Source of the DNA: Bacteroidota bacterium
GTDB taxonomy: Bacteria > Bacteroidota > Bacteroidia > Chitinophagales > Chitinophagaceae
Assembly (NCBI GenBank): GCA_018268055.1
Contig: JAFDXF010000011.1
Span: forward strand, 1 to 64,000
Reading direction: 5' to 3'
DNA length: 64,000 nucleotides
Shown piece after piece: positions 43,116-51,689 of this stretch. A program made the position numbers and the translations under genes. Position 1 is the first letter of the stretch. Every line of letters starts with the position of its first letter. The notes beneath the pieces were generated by a model that saw only the letters and a list, made by a program, of their open reading frames with translations, was not told the origin of the DNA and searched no databases.

Positions 43116-46100
43116 TTAAAATCCAAGATTAATACCAAAGGTTACAGATTTAATTTGTGGAGCTGAGTAAAAATCACCTCCTTGATTGCGGTTTGAAGAA
43201 CGATAATCTGTATTTACTTCAGGATCCCAACCTGTGTATTTTGTAAATGTTGCCAGATTTACTCCTGTAACATACAATTTCGCTGAACGAATTTTTAATC
43301 TGTTCAGCGTTTTAGTAGGAATGTTATAAGCAAATGTTAGATTTTTCAAACGTACATAACTTCCATTTTCAATATATCTGCTTGATGCACCTGTACCATT
43401 GCCATAGCTGAGTCTTAATTGAGGAACATCGGTAACATCTCCTGGTTTTTGCCAACGACGTATTTGATCTTTTGTCTGATTATCAAACCAGTCAAAGCTG
43501 GCAGACATAAAACCACCTGCACCATTTAAAATTTGATTGCCAAAAACACCTTGGAAGAGTACATTCAATTCAAAACCTTTGTAAGAAAATGTATTGTTTA
43601 ATCCGCCAATCCAATCTGGATTTGGATCACCTACTACGAAATTACCTGCATCATTGTAGTCATTGGTTTTGGTTTTACCGTCTTGTTCATAATATAGTGC
43701 ATCACCATTAGCTGGATCTACACCTGCATATTTAGGTCCGTAAAACACACCTATCGCTTGTCCTACCATTAATGAATTCAAATAACGACCATCATTGCCG
43801 GGAATTAAAGTTTGTGTACCGTCAAGTTTTGTTATTTTGTTTTTGTTATTAGAAAGATTAAAACTAGTATTCCATTTAAAGAATTTACCATTGAAGTTTG
43901 TAGAATTGATTACAAACTCAACACCTTTATTTTGCATTGCACCAACGTTTACTGTCTGTGTCGTAAATCCGGATGTGCCCGGTACAGGTACATTATAAAT
44001 AAGGTCTTTTGTATTTCTTACATAGTAATCAACCTCGCCCGATATACGATTATTGAATAATCCGAAATCAAATCCAAGATCTGTTTCCTGAGATTTTTCC
44101 CATTTCAATTTTGGATTGGCTAATTGAGTAGGAACTAAACCTGAAACATTATTATATTTTGCTGCACCGTAAAGTCCCAATTGAGGGAAGTTTCCGAAAC
44201 CATCAGCGTTACCCGTAAGACCAAAACTTCCACGAAGTTTTAAGAAGCTCAACCATTTTACTGATTTTAGAAAATCTTCTTCTGTTAAAATCCAACCTGC
44301 AGATACAGCAGGGAAGAATCCATATTTGTTATCCTTACCAAATTTTGAAGAACCATCTACTCTTCCACTTACATTCAAAAGATACCTGTCTTTAAATTTA
44401 TAGTTGGCTCTTGCAAAGTAAGATAGGAACGAAGCTTCTGTAAGTGTAGATGTGCCACCGGTAATACGTCCTGCACTTGCTAAGGTACGCAGTGCATCTA
44501 CTGGAAAATCTTCACCATAAACATTGGCATAATCACTGGTATATTTTTGGAAAGACATACCTAATGTAGCATCTATACTATGCACTCCTGCAAAGCTTTT
44601 AACGTAATTGAAATAGTTGTTTGTATTGTACGTGAATGTTCTGTACCAATCAGATTCAGCATATCCATTGGTAGATTGGCCAATAATGGTTTTGGAACCG
44701 TAGAACATATTATCATTCTGCTGCAATAAGTCTATGCCATATTCTGTTCTGAAAGTCAAGTCTTTTGTGAATTTATAATTCAGATACATATTGCCCAGGT
44801 TTCTATAGGTAGTGGACAAGTATTTTGAATTTTCCAATTCTATCAAGCCGTTGTAATAAGTAGTAACGGGGCGGTCGTATAAGTTACCATTTTGATCTCT
44901 TACAGGGGTAACAGGTGATAAAGCCACTAATTGCATGGGCGTATAAAATTGATTGTCATTTCCTACTCTGTGCCCTTGTGTTTTAGACAAGCCTAAGTTA
45001 AACCCGATTTTTAATTTGGTAGTTGCCTCATGCTCTAAATTAATTCTACTTGAAAAGCGTTCAAAGTTGTTGCCAACTAAGATACCATCTTGATTAGAGT
45101 AGCCACCGCTGATATAGAATCTTGTTTTATCTGTACCGCCTGAAGCGTTGATATCAATAATTTTTGTGCGGGATGCTGAATTGTATGCAAGCTTTTCCCA
45201 ATTGGTATTTGTTTCTACATTTCTCCAATTAGAATAACCGGAGTAACGGGTAAGTCTTCTTTCTGCAAACTCCAACCATGAACCCGGATATTCGGCGGGG
45301 TTTGATGGATCCACTCCTTCAATATGATCACTATTGATAGCTGCTTCTCTTAATAAGTCGATATATTCTTTTGCATCTAAAAATGCACGATGATGTGTTG
45401 GATTGTTTACGCCATATTGCGCATTCACATTCAGTAAAGTTTTACCGGCTCTGCCTTTTTTAGTAGTAATCAATACTACACCATTAGCAGCTCTTGAACC
45501 ATAAATAGCAGCAGCAGAAGCATCTTTCAAAATGTCAAATGATTCTATTTCATTGAAGTTGATATCGGCTAATGAATTTCCTGAAATTCCATCAGTGTTT
45601 ATTGGCACACCATCTACTACATACAATGGATCATTTGAAGCACTTAATGAACCGGCGCCTCTGATTCTTACTTTTATACCTTCACCTACTTTACCACTAT
45701 TGGATTCTACAAAAACGCCTGATGCTCTTCCTTGAAGTGCTGAGTTAAAGTTAGCAACCGGTGTGTTGGCAATTTCCGAACCTTTTACACGAGCAATATT
45801 GCCGGTAAGGTCTTTCTTGATTTTTGTACCAAAGCCTACAACAACTACTTCGTTCAGGCTTTGAGCTTCGCCGGTCTTTAAAGAAATTTGATATGATGTG
45901 CCTGATATAGCTAAGTCTTGTGTTTGATATCCTACTGCAGATACCACCAAGGTTTTAGATTTATCAGAAACTGTTAATGAAAATGAACCATCATTAGCGG
46001 TAATAGTACCATGATTGGTTCCTTTTTCCATAATTGATGCACCGGCTATTGGAGCACCATTATTGTCTGTTACTTTACCCGTTAGCACTTTGTTTTGTGC

Positions 46101-46160
46101 CAGTAGCATTTGTACCGACAAAACAATAAAGGCCAACACAAGCATAAATTTTTTTCTCAT
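43116..46160 (-). CDS. SusC/RagA-family TonB-linked outer-membrane transporter (pair 2)
   Basis: 1014 residues. Signal peptide (to about 21), carboxypeptidase-regulatory-like domain (LTGKVTDNNGAPIAGASI), TonB plug with the SusC signature DPLYVVDGVPI and SAAAIYGSRAANGVVLITTKKG, then the barrel ending in SVTFGINLGF-type strands. It transports the ligand bound by the SusD protein downstream. Its upstream gap is only about 118 bp to the preceding terminator. No regulator or hydrolase is linked, unlike polysaccharide utilisation loci. Confidence 0.96.
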   Translation of the reverse strand: MRKKFMLVLAFIVLSVQMLLAQNKVLTGKVTDNNGAPIAGASIMEKGTNHGTITANDGSFSLTVSDKSKTLVVSAVGYQTQDLAISGTSYQISLKTGEAQSLNEVVVVGFGTKIKKDLTGNIARVKGSEIANTPVANFNSALQGRASGVFVESNSGKVGEGIKVRIRGAGSLSASNDPLYVVDGVPINTDGISGNSLADINFNEIESFDILKDASAAAIYGSRAANGVVLITTKKGRAGKTLLNVNAQYGVNNPTHHRAFLDAKEYIDLLREAAINSDHIEGVDPSNPAEYPGSWLEFAERRLTRYSGYSNWRNVETNTNWEKLAYNSASRTKIIDINASGGTDKTRFYISGGYSNQDGILVGNNFERFSSRINLEHEATTKLKIGFNLGLSKTQGHRVGNDNQFYTPMQLVALSPVTPVRDQNGNLYDRPVTTYYNGLIELENSKYLSTTYRNLGNMYLNYKFTKDLTFRTEYGIDLLQQNDNMFYGSKTIIGQSTNGYAESDWYRTFTYNTNNYFNYVKSFAGVHSIDATLGMSFQKYTSDYANVYGEDFPVDALRTLASAGRITGGTSTLTEASFLSYFARANYKFKDRYLLNVSGRVDGSSKFGKDNKYGFFPAVSAGWILTEEDFLKSVKWLSFLKLRGSFGLTGNADGFGNFPQLGLYGAAKYNNVSGLVPTQLANPKLKWEKSQETDLGFDFGLFNNRISGEVDYYVRNTKDLIYNVPVPGTSGFTTQTVNVGAMQNKGVEFVINSTNFNGKFFKWNTSFNLSNNKNKITKLDGTQTLIPGNDGRYLNSLMVGQAIGVFYGPKYAGVDPANGDALYYEQDGKTKTNDYNDAGNFVVGDPNPDWIGGLNNTFSYKGFELNVLFQGVFGNQILNGAGGFMSASFDWFDNQTKDQIRRWQKPGDVTDVPQLRLSYGNGTGASSRYIENGSYVRLKNLTFAYNIPTKTLNRLKIRSAKLYVTGVNLATFTKYTGWDPEVNTDYRSSNRNQGGDFYSAPQIKSVTFGINLGF

Positions 46161-46278
46161 ACGTGTGGTTTTTATTTCTATCGAAGATAATTTAACATTT
46201 CTTTAAGCCCAAAAAAAATGCCAAATTATAAGTTTCAATTTCTGACTACCAACGTTTGTATTTATTTTTAAAAAATAA

Positions 46279-46316
46279 AAGGCCGAATCAAGAAAAAATC
46301 TGATTCGGCCTTTTGA
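46279..46316 (-). terminator. Terminator of the zinc metallopeptidase gene
   Basis: A perfect 14-bp stem (46279-46292 with 46303-46316) is followed on the minus strand by a T-rich run, 18 nt after the metallopeptidase stop. It separates that gene from susC (pair 2). Confidence 0.85.
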
Positions 46317-46333
46317 TCAAATAATTTATTTGA

Positions 46334-47029
46334 CTAGCTTCTGTCTCTGCTATTCATGTAGATCATTATATATTGTACCAATTGTACTACGGCAGCCAAT
46401 GCGGCTACCACATAAGTGGTAGCAGCCCACTTCAAAGCATCTTTTGCTTTTGGATATTCATCGCTATTTGTCACATTCGTTTTATCCAACCAAGCTAAGG
46501 CTCTTTTGCTTGCATCAAATTCTACAGGAAGAGTAACCAAGGTAAACAGTACCGTTACACTCATTACAATGATTCCGATTAATAAAACAGTAGGGTTTTT
46601 GGTAGTAGCTAAAAGAATTATGCCGGCAAGCAATACCCAATTTACCAGCATCGAGCTAAATTGTACGGCAGGAACCATTTTGCTACGAAAAACCAGTGGG
46701 CCATAATTGGTAGCGTGTTGGACAGCATGACCACATTCGTGGGCAGCTACTGCCGCTGCGGATATGCTTGTACCATTATAAACATCAGGGCTCAAGTTTA
46801 CGGTTTTATTGGCTGGATTGTAGTGATCGCTCAAAAACCCATCAACAGAAGTAACATTTACGTCAAAAATGCCATTTTCTCGGAGCATTTTTTCAGCAAT
46901 TTCCCGTCCGGACATGCCATTTGCCAATGGAATTTTGGCGTATTTGTTGAATTTGCTTTTTAATACAGCAGAAACCAAAAAACTGATTCCCAAAAAGAGC
47001 ATTGATACTAAAAAAATTTCGTTTGACAT
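46334..47029 (-). CDS. Membrane-bound zinc metallopeptidase of the YugP type
   Basis: 231 residues. Membrane helix at about 5-24, then a soluble stretch with the zinc-binding H97-E-C-G-H101 (AAHECGHAVQHATNYGPL), and three hydrophobic segments in the second half. This layout fits the YugP / Zn_peptidase_2 family, predicted membrane proteases without known substrates. Single gene with its own terminator. Promoter not clear. Confidence 0.9.
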   Translation of the reverse strand: MSNEIFLVSMLFLGISFLVSAVLKSKFNKYAKIPLANGMSGREIAEKMLRENGIFDVNVTSVDGFLSDHYNPANKTVNLSPDVYNGTSISAAAVAAHECGHAVQHATNYGPLVFRSKMVPAVQFSSMLVNWVLLAGIILLATTKNPTVLLIGIIVMSVTVLFTLVTLPVEFDASKRALAWLDKTNVTNSDEYPKAKDALKWAATTYVVAALAAVVQLVQYIMIYMNSRDRS

Positions 47030-47270
47030 AGTTTAAAATTTGCAGTTTTAGACAAAATAATTATCAAATTCCCGTCCAATTATTTTTAATTATTTTTTAA
47101 AGACTTTTTGTCATTTTTTGTACAATTTTTATTTCTTTTGAGATAATTGTTTAAACAAAATATCAATATAATTAACTGATTATCAGTAGTATATATTATA
47201 TTGACCAATTGTCAAAAGTTGGGGTAGAATTAGATGTCTTTAGATTAAAGTTATTCACAAACTCAAAAAT

Positions 47271-47278
47271 TAATTTTG
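47271..47278 (+). promoter_or_regulatory. Intergenic -7 box upstream of a second candidate small RNA
   Basis: TAATTTTG fits TAnnTTTG; no -33 TTG at the expected distance. No ORF follows before the hairpin at 47335. Confidence 0.35.
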
Positions 47279-47284
47279 AAATTT

Positions 47285-47361
47285 GAGCCTAAATAGTAAT
47301 TTAGCAATAGAATTTAATGGGTTAGTAAGTAAGGGGGTCAATCAAAAGATTGGCCCTTTTT
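47285..47361 (+). ncRNA. Second candidate small RNA
   Basis: A -7 box at 47271-47278 and a 9-bp stem with one G-U pair (47335-47343 with 47348-47356, AAAA loop) followed by five T residues would delimit a transcript of about 75 nt with no ORF. Start is inferred from the box. It could instead be the leader attenuator of a longer radA transcript. Confidence 0.33.
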
Positions 47362-47432
47362 ACTTCGATGTAGATTTTTAAATTTTCCAACACATTTTTT
47401 TAATTAATGTTCATTCATTAATATTTTTTTTA

Positions 47433-47458
47433 AATGAATGATAAGTTTATCATTCATT
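47433..47458 (+). promoter_or_regulatory. 26-bp palindrome just upstream of radA
   Basis: Perfect 12-bp arms (47433-47444, AATGAATGATAA, with 47447-47458) around GT, 37 nt before the radA ATG. A related smaller repeat sits at 47403-47422. Likely a dimeric regulator site or a leader hairpin. Confidence 0.45.
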
Positions 47459-47494
47459 CAATCGTTGAAACTATCAATCGTTTATCTTTATTCA

Positions 47495-48886
47495 ATGAGT
47501 AAAACGAAAACTGCATTTTTTTGTCAGAGCTGCGGATATGAAAGTGTAAAGTGGTTAGGTCAGTGTCCATCATGCAATCAATGGAACACATTTGTTGAAG
47601 AGATGATTCAAAAAGATAATTCAAAATCGAAAAGCGAGTGGAAAGATTATAACGACAGTGAGAAAAAGAATAAAACTGTTTCATTAAATCAAATACAAGC
47701 TACTGAAGAAAAAAGAATCATTACTCCTGATGCTGAGTTGAATCGTGTTCTCGGTGGTGGTATTGTTCCCGGTAGCCTTGTACTCATAGCAGGTGAACCG
47801 GGCATTGGTAAGTCAACGTTGTTTTTGCAAAATGGTTTGCATTTAAAAAATACTTCTGTATTGTACATCAGTGGAGAAGAAAGTAGTTTACAAATAAAAA
47901 TGCGTGCAGACAGACTCGGATTAGAAAACCCGGATTTTTATTTGCTTACAGAAACATCTACACAGGAAATTTTTAAAGAAATAAAAAAATTAAAGCCTGC
48001 TATAGTAATCGTTGATTCTATTCAAACATTACAAACGTCTTTTATTGATTCATCGCCGGGAAGCGTATCGCAAATAAGAGAATGCACTGCCGAGTTTCAA
48101 CGCTTTGCAAAAGAAACAGGAACACCGGTATTTTTGATTGGTCATATTACCAAAGACGGCACTATTGCAGGCCCTAAAATTTTGGAACATATTGTTGATA
48201 CAGTGTTACAATTTGAAGGCGACCGCCATTATGCATATCGAATTCTGCGTACACTTAAAAACAGATTTGGCAGTAGCTCTGAATTAGGCATTTATGAAAT
48301 GTCCGATGTCGGAATGCGTGGCGTACTTAATCCGAGTGAAATTTTGATTACACAAAAAGAAGAACAGTTAAGCGGTATTGCTATTGCGGCAACGATGGAA
48401 GGCATCCGGCCTTTATTGATAGAAGTGCAAGCTTTGGTAACGCAATCTGTATATGGTACACCACAACGGACAGTAAGTGGTTTTGATTTGAGAAGACTTC
48501 AGTTGCTCTTGGCTGTACTAGAAAAAAGAGGTGGTTTCCATTTTGGAATGAAGGATGTGTTTTTAAATATTGCCGGAGGATTAAAGGTAGAAGACCCTTC
48601 GATAGACCTTGCAGTACTTTGTGCTTTACTTTCTTCTTATGAAGATGCTCCGCTGCCTTCTAAATATTGTTTTGCAGGCGAAGTAGGATTAAGTGGTGAG
48701 ATAAGAGCAGTGAACCGAATAGAACAAAGAATAGCCGAAGCAGAAAAGCTGGGCTTTGAAAAAATCATTGTTTCTAAGTATAATTTGAGCAGTAAAAAAT
48801 CCGGCTCAAAAGAAACCAATAAACATCAGCATATAGAAGTAGTGCCCATGGCAAAAGTGGAAGACTTGTATCGATATCTTTTTTAA
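47495..48886 (+). CDS. radA: DNA repair protein RadA
   Basis: 463 residues from the ATG at 47495; the frame opens 19 codons earlier inside the palindrome, but the zinc finger starts right after this Met. C4 zinc finger C10, C13, C24, C27; Walker A GEPGIGKST at 100-108; the RadA-specific LKNRFG motif; and a C-terminal Lon-like domain (GGLKVEDPSIDLAVLCALLSS). RadA is a DnaB-like helicase that helps RecA-mediated branch migration. comF follows with no gap. Confidence 0.96.
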   Translation: MSKTKTAFFCQSCGYESVKWLGQCPSCNQWNTFVEEMIQKDNSKSKSEWKDYNDSEKKNKTVSLNQIQATEEKRIITPDAELNRVLGGGIVPGSLVLIAGEPGIGKSTLFLQNGLHLKNTSVLYISGEESSLQIKMRADRLGLENPDFYLLTETSTQEIFKEIKKLKPAIVIVDSIQTLQTSFIDSSPGSVSQIRECTAEFQRFAKETGTPVFLIGHITKDGTIAGPKILEHIVDTVLQFEGDRHYAYRILRTLKNRFGSSSELGIYEMSDVGMRGVLNPSEILITQKEEQLSGIAIAATMEGIRPLLIEVQALVTQSVYGTPQRTVSGFDLRRLQLLLAVLEKRGGFHFGMKDVFLNIAGGLKVEDPSIDLAVLCALLSSYEDAPLPSKYCFAGEVGLSGEIRAVNRIEQRIAEAEKLGFEKIIVSKYNLSSKKSGSKETNKHQHIEVVPMAKVEDLYRYLF

Positions 48887-49588
48887 ATGAGTAAACTAAA
48901 AGATATTAAAGATGCCGTATTGCAACTGATTTTCCCACACGTATGTGTTGGTTGTGGCAGCGATATTTTGAGTCAGGAAAATATTCTTTGTATGCGATGT
49001 ATTGCTTCTTTACCCGAAACCAATTATGAACTACATGCAGCCAACCCGGTTGAAAAAATATTTTGGGGAAGATTGCCATTGGCAAATGCAACGGCTCAGT
49101 ATTATTTTACCAAAGAATCTTTAGTACAACATTTAATGCACCAATTTAAGTATAAAGAAAATCGTGAATTGGGTTTGCAGTTAGGAATCATGATGGGCGA
49201 ACAATTAAAACAGTCCAAACGATTTGATGACGTTACAGCTTTAGTACCATTGCCATTATTTCCTATGAAAGAAAAAAAGAGAGGATATAATCAAGCTACA
49301 GTACTTTGTCAGGGAATAGCATCTGTATTGAAATTGCCGGTGTTGGACAAAGCTGTAACTCGTCCACAACATACCGAAACCCAAACAAAGAAAGGGCGTA
49401 TTGAGCGTTGGAAAAATGTAGAAGGTAAATTTTTGGTGAAGAATAGAGAACACTTGTTGGGGCATCATGTTTTATTGATAGATGATGTGATCACCACCGG
49501 TGCTACATTAGAATCTTGTGGTAATGAATTGTTGCAAATAGAAAACCTTAAACTGAGTGTAGCCACTCTTTGTGTGGCGAGTCATTAA
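48887..49588 (+). CDS. comF: ComF-family phosphoribosyltransferase-like protein
   Basis: 233 residues. Zinc-ribbon start (CVGCGSDILSQENILCMRC) and a C-terminal PRTase domain with the PRPP-binding VLLIDDVITTGAT; KEKKRGYNQA is also typical. ComF proteins take part in single-stranded DNA handling during natural transformation. The ATG follows the radA stop directly (TAAATG), so the two are translationally linked; RadA also promotes transformation recombination, so the pairing makes sense. Confidence 0.93.
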   Translation: MSKLKDIKDAVLQLIFPHVCVGCGSDILSQENILCMRCIASLPETNYELHAANPVEKIFWGRLPLANATAQYYFTKESLVQHLMHQFKYKENRELGLQLGIMMGEQLKQSKRFDDVTALVPLPLFPMKEKKRGYNQATVLCQGIASVLKLPVLDKAVTRPQHTETQTKKGRIERWKNVEGKFLVKNREHLLGHHVLLIDDVITTGATLESCGNELLQIENLKLSVATLCVASH

Positions 49589-49604
49589 TGTCATTCACTT
49601 AGCC

Positions 49605-49612
49605 TAATTTTG
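49605..49612 (+). promoter_or_regulatory. -7 box just before the lipoprotein gene
   Basis: TAATTTTG fits TAnnTTTG and ends 6 nt before the ATG at 49619, again predicting an mRNA with essentially no leader. Confidence 0.55.
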
Positions 49613-49618
49613 AGGATA

Positions 49619-51016
49619 ATGAAATCAACCGGTCTTATACTTTTACTTTCTGCCTTTATCTTTTTATCATGTCGAAAAGAATCTTTCATCACTTCTTCAG
49701 ATGCGAGGATGAGCATTACGGCAGATACATTAAAATTTGATACTGTTTTTGTAACAGCAGGCTCCATTTATCAGCATTTTACCATAGGTAATGAGAATAA
49801 TAAAAAATTAAATATATCTTCTATAAAATTAGTGGGGGGCAATGCTTCGCCATATAAAATAAATGTGGATGGCGTTTCAGGTACTCAGTTTGCCAACTTG
49901 GAATTAGAGCCGAATGATAGTTTGCACATTTTTGTTCAGGTAAATGTAAATCCCTCTGCAGCTAATCTTCCATTTATAATCCGAGATAGCATTGAAATCT
50001 CATACAATGGTAATACTCGCAAAGTTCAATTGGAAGCATGGGGACAGAATGCACATTTTTTCAGAAATAAAATCATTGCTGCCAATGAAACTTGGAATAA
50101 TGATTTGCCTTATGTAATACTTGGCTCATTAACCGTAAATCAAAATCAAACATTGACAATCAATAAAGGTTGCAGCGTTTACGTACATGCCGATGCGCCG
50201 ATTGTCGTAAGCGGAACGATGCAAGTGAATGGTTTGAAAGATACAATAGACAGAGTTTATTTTACCGGCGATAGGATGGATAGCCCTTACAAAGATTTTC
50301 CGGCAAGTTGGCCCGGCATTGTTTTTCAGTCAACTTCTAAAGACAATATTTTAAATTATGCTGTAATTAAAAATACTTATCAAGCTATTGCTATAAAAGA
50401 TCCTGCGTCTAATGCTAATCCAAAACTTACGTTGAACGAATGTATTATCGATAATGCTTATGATGCAGGGATAATATCAATTAACTCAAGCATCAATGCC
50501 AGAAACTGTTTAATCAGTAATTGCGGTAGAAATCTTTTATTGGTGAAAGGCGGTAATTATCAATTTGTTCATTGTACTGTGGCAACTTATGCCAGCCAGT
50601 TTATACAACATAAAAACCCGGTATTATTAATGAGTAATTTTATTACAGAAAATAATACAATAGCAGCTTCAAACTTAAATGCACTTTTCCGAAACTGTAT
50701 ATTCTGGGGCGAAAATGGGTTGGTTGATGACGAAGTAGTTGCTTTAAAAGATGCCGGAGCTTTATTCAACGTGAACTTTGATTACAATCTTTGGAAAGTG
50801 CAGACTGCACCTACCGGAATTATCAGCAATCAAATCATCAATAATCAATCGCCGCAATTTGACAGCATCAATACTTATCGTAACTATTATAATTTTCGCT
50901 TAAAAGCTACTTCGCCTGCACTGAATAAAGGAACAAATGCCGGTGTAAGTATTGATTTGGATGGAAAGCCTCGACCTGTTGGATTGCCCGATTTAGGGTG
51001 TTTTGAAAGGCAATAA
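49619..51016 (+). CDS. Hypothetical lipoprotein with a parallel beta-helix-like middle
   Basis: 465 residues from the ATG at 49619 (a TTG three codons earlier overlaps the -7 box). Lipobox FIFLSC (Cys18). Residues about 25-150 look like an immunoglobulin-like beta domain (TADTLKFDTVFVTAGSIYQHFTIGNENN); residues 160-420 have right-handed beta-helix features (NQTLTINKGCSVYVHADAPIVVSG, then stacked ACNC-like turns), ending in SIDLDGKPRPVGLPDLGCFE, the classic end of choice-of-anchor/beta-helix surface proteins. Probably exposed at the surface; ligand unknown. Confidence 0.8.
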   Translation: MKSTGLILLLSAFIFLSCRKESFITSSDARMSITADTLKFDTVFVTAGSIYQHFTIGNENNKKLNISSIKLVGGNASPYKINVDGVSGTQFANLELEPNDSLHIFVQVNVNPSAANLPFIIRDSIEISYNGNTRKVQLEAWGQNAHFFRNKIIAANETWNNDLPYVILGSLTVNQNQTLTINKGCSVYVHADAPIVVSGTMQVNGLKDTIDRVYFTGDRMDSPYKDFPASWPGIVFQSTSKDNILNYAVIKNTYQAIAIKDPASNANPKLTLNECIIDNAYDAGIISINSSINARNCLISNCGRNLLLVKGGNYQFVHCTVATYASQFIQHKNPVLLMSNFITENNTIAASNLNALFRNCIFWGENGLVDDEVVALKDAGALFNVNFDYNLWKVQTAPTGIISNQIINNQSPQFDSINTYRNYYNFRLKATSPALNKGTNAGVSIDLDGKPRPVGLPDLGCFERQ

Positions 51017-51060
51017 TCTATTTTTCCTTTTCTAAGAAACAGTTTAGTATATGGCTTTTA

Positions 51061-51068
51061 TAACTTTG
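51061..51068 (+). promoter_or_regulatory. -7 box of the glutathione peroxidase gene
   Basis: TAACTTTG fits TAnnTTTG, 26 nt before the ATG. Confidence 0.5.
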
Positions 51069-51094
51069 AGTGTACAGAACAAAAATATTCAATA

Positions 51095-51616
51095 ATGAAA
51101 ACACTCATTTTATCTATTATTATGGCAACATCATTAACAGGCAGTTCCATCTATGATTTTAAAGTAACTGCATTAGATGGACATTCAGAAATAAACTTCG
51201 CCGACTTTAAGGGCAAGAAAATTTTAATCGTCAATACTGCTTCAAAATGCGGAAATACACCACAGTACAAAGACTTGGAAGCACTTTATGAAAAGTATAA
51301 GAGTAAATTAGTGATTGTAGGTTTTCCGGCAAATAATTTTGGAGCACAAGAGCCCGGTACTAATACAGAAATTCAGGAATTCTGTACCAGAAACTATGGT
51401 GTAAGTTTTCCTATGGCAGAAAAAATATCTGTAAAAGGTGATGACACACATTCACTTTATCAATGGCTTAAAGCACAGGCAAAAGAAAAAGAATTTTCGG
51501 ATCCTGTGACTTGGAATTTTGGTAAGTTTTTAATTGATGAAAAAGGAAATCTTATAGCCACGTTTGCGCCTAAGACATCGCCGGTGAGTGAAGAAATTTT
51601 GAGTTATCTGAAATAA
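51095..51616 (+). CDS. Glutathione peroxidase-family thiol peroxidase
   Basis: 173 residues. A hydrophobic start (MKTLILSIIMATSLTGSS) may be a signal peptide. Active-site Cys52 in NTASKCGNTPQY (Cys rather than selenocysteine), then FPANNFGAQEPG and WNFGKFLIDEKG, which supply the Gln and Trp/Asn of the catalytic tetrad. Bacterial members reduce peroxides with thioredoxin more often than glutathione. Own promoter; the SulP gene follows after 73 nt with its own -7 box. Confidence 0.93.
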   Translation: MKTLILSIIMATSLTGSSIYDFKVTALDGHSEINFADFKGKKILIVNTASKCGNTPQYKDLEALYEKYKSKLVIVGFPANNFGAQEPGTNTEIQEFCTRNYGVSFPMAEKISVKGDDTHSLYQWLKAQAKEKEFSDPVTWNFGKFLIDEKGNLIATFAPKTSPVSEEILSYLK

Positions 51617-51659
51617 GCAAAATTTTACAACTGCTTTTTTTAAAAACATAGGAGTGTAA

Positions 51660-51667
51660 TACCTTTG
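51660..51667 (+). promoter_or_regulatory. -7 box of the SulP gene
   Basis: TACCTTTG fits TAnnTTTG, 22 nt before the ATG at 51690. Confidence 0.55.
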
Positions 51668-51689
51668 CAGTGTTTTTATACATTTATAA

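Larger units (their letters stand above)
47030..47494. other. 465-bp intergenic region before radA
   Basis: No plus- or minus-strand gene. It holds the palindrome CTGATTATCAG (47176-47186), a -7 box (47271-47278), a rho-independent-like hairpin (47335-47361), an inverted repeat ATTAATG/CATTAAT (47403-47422) and a 26-bp palindrome (47433-47458). A small RNA unit and radA control elements are the likely content. Confidence 0.5.
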
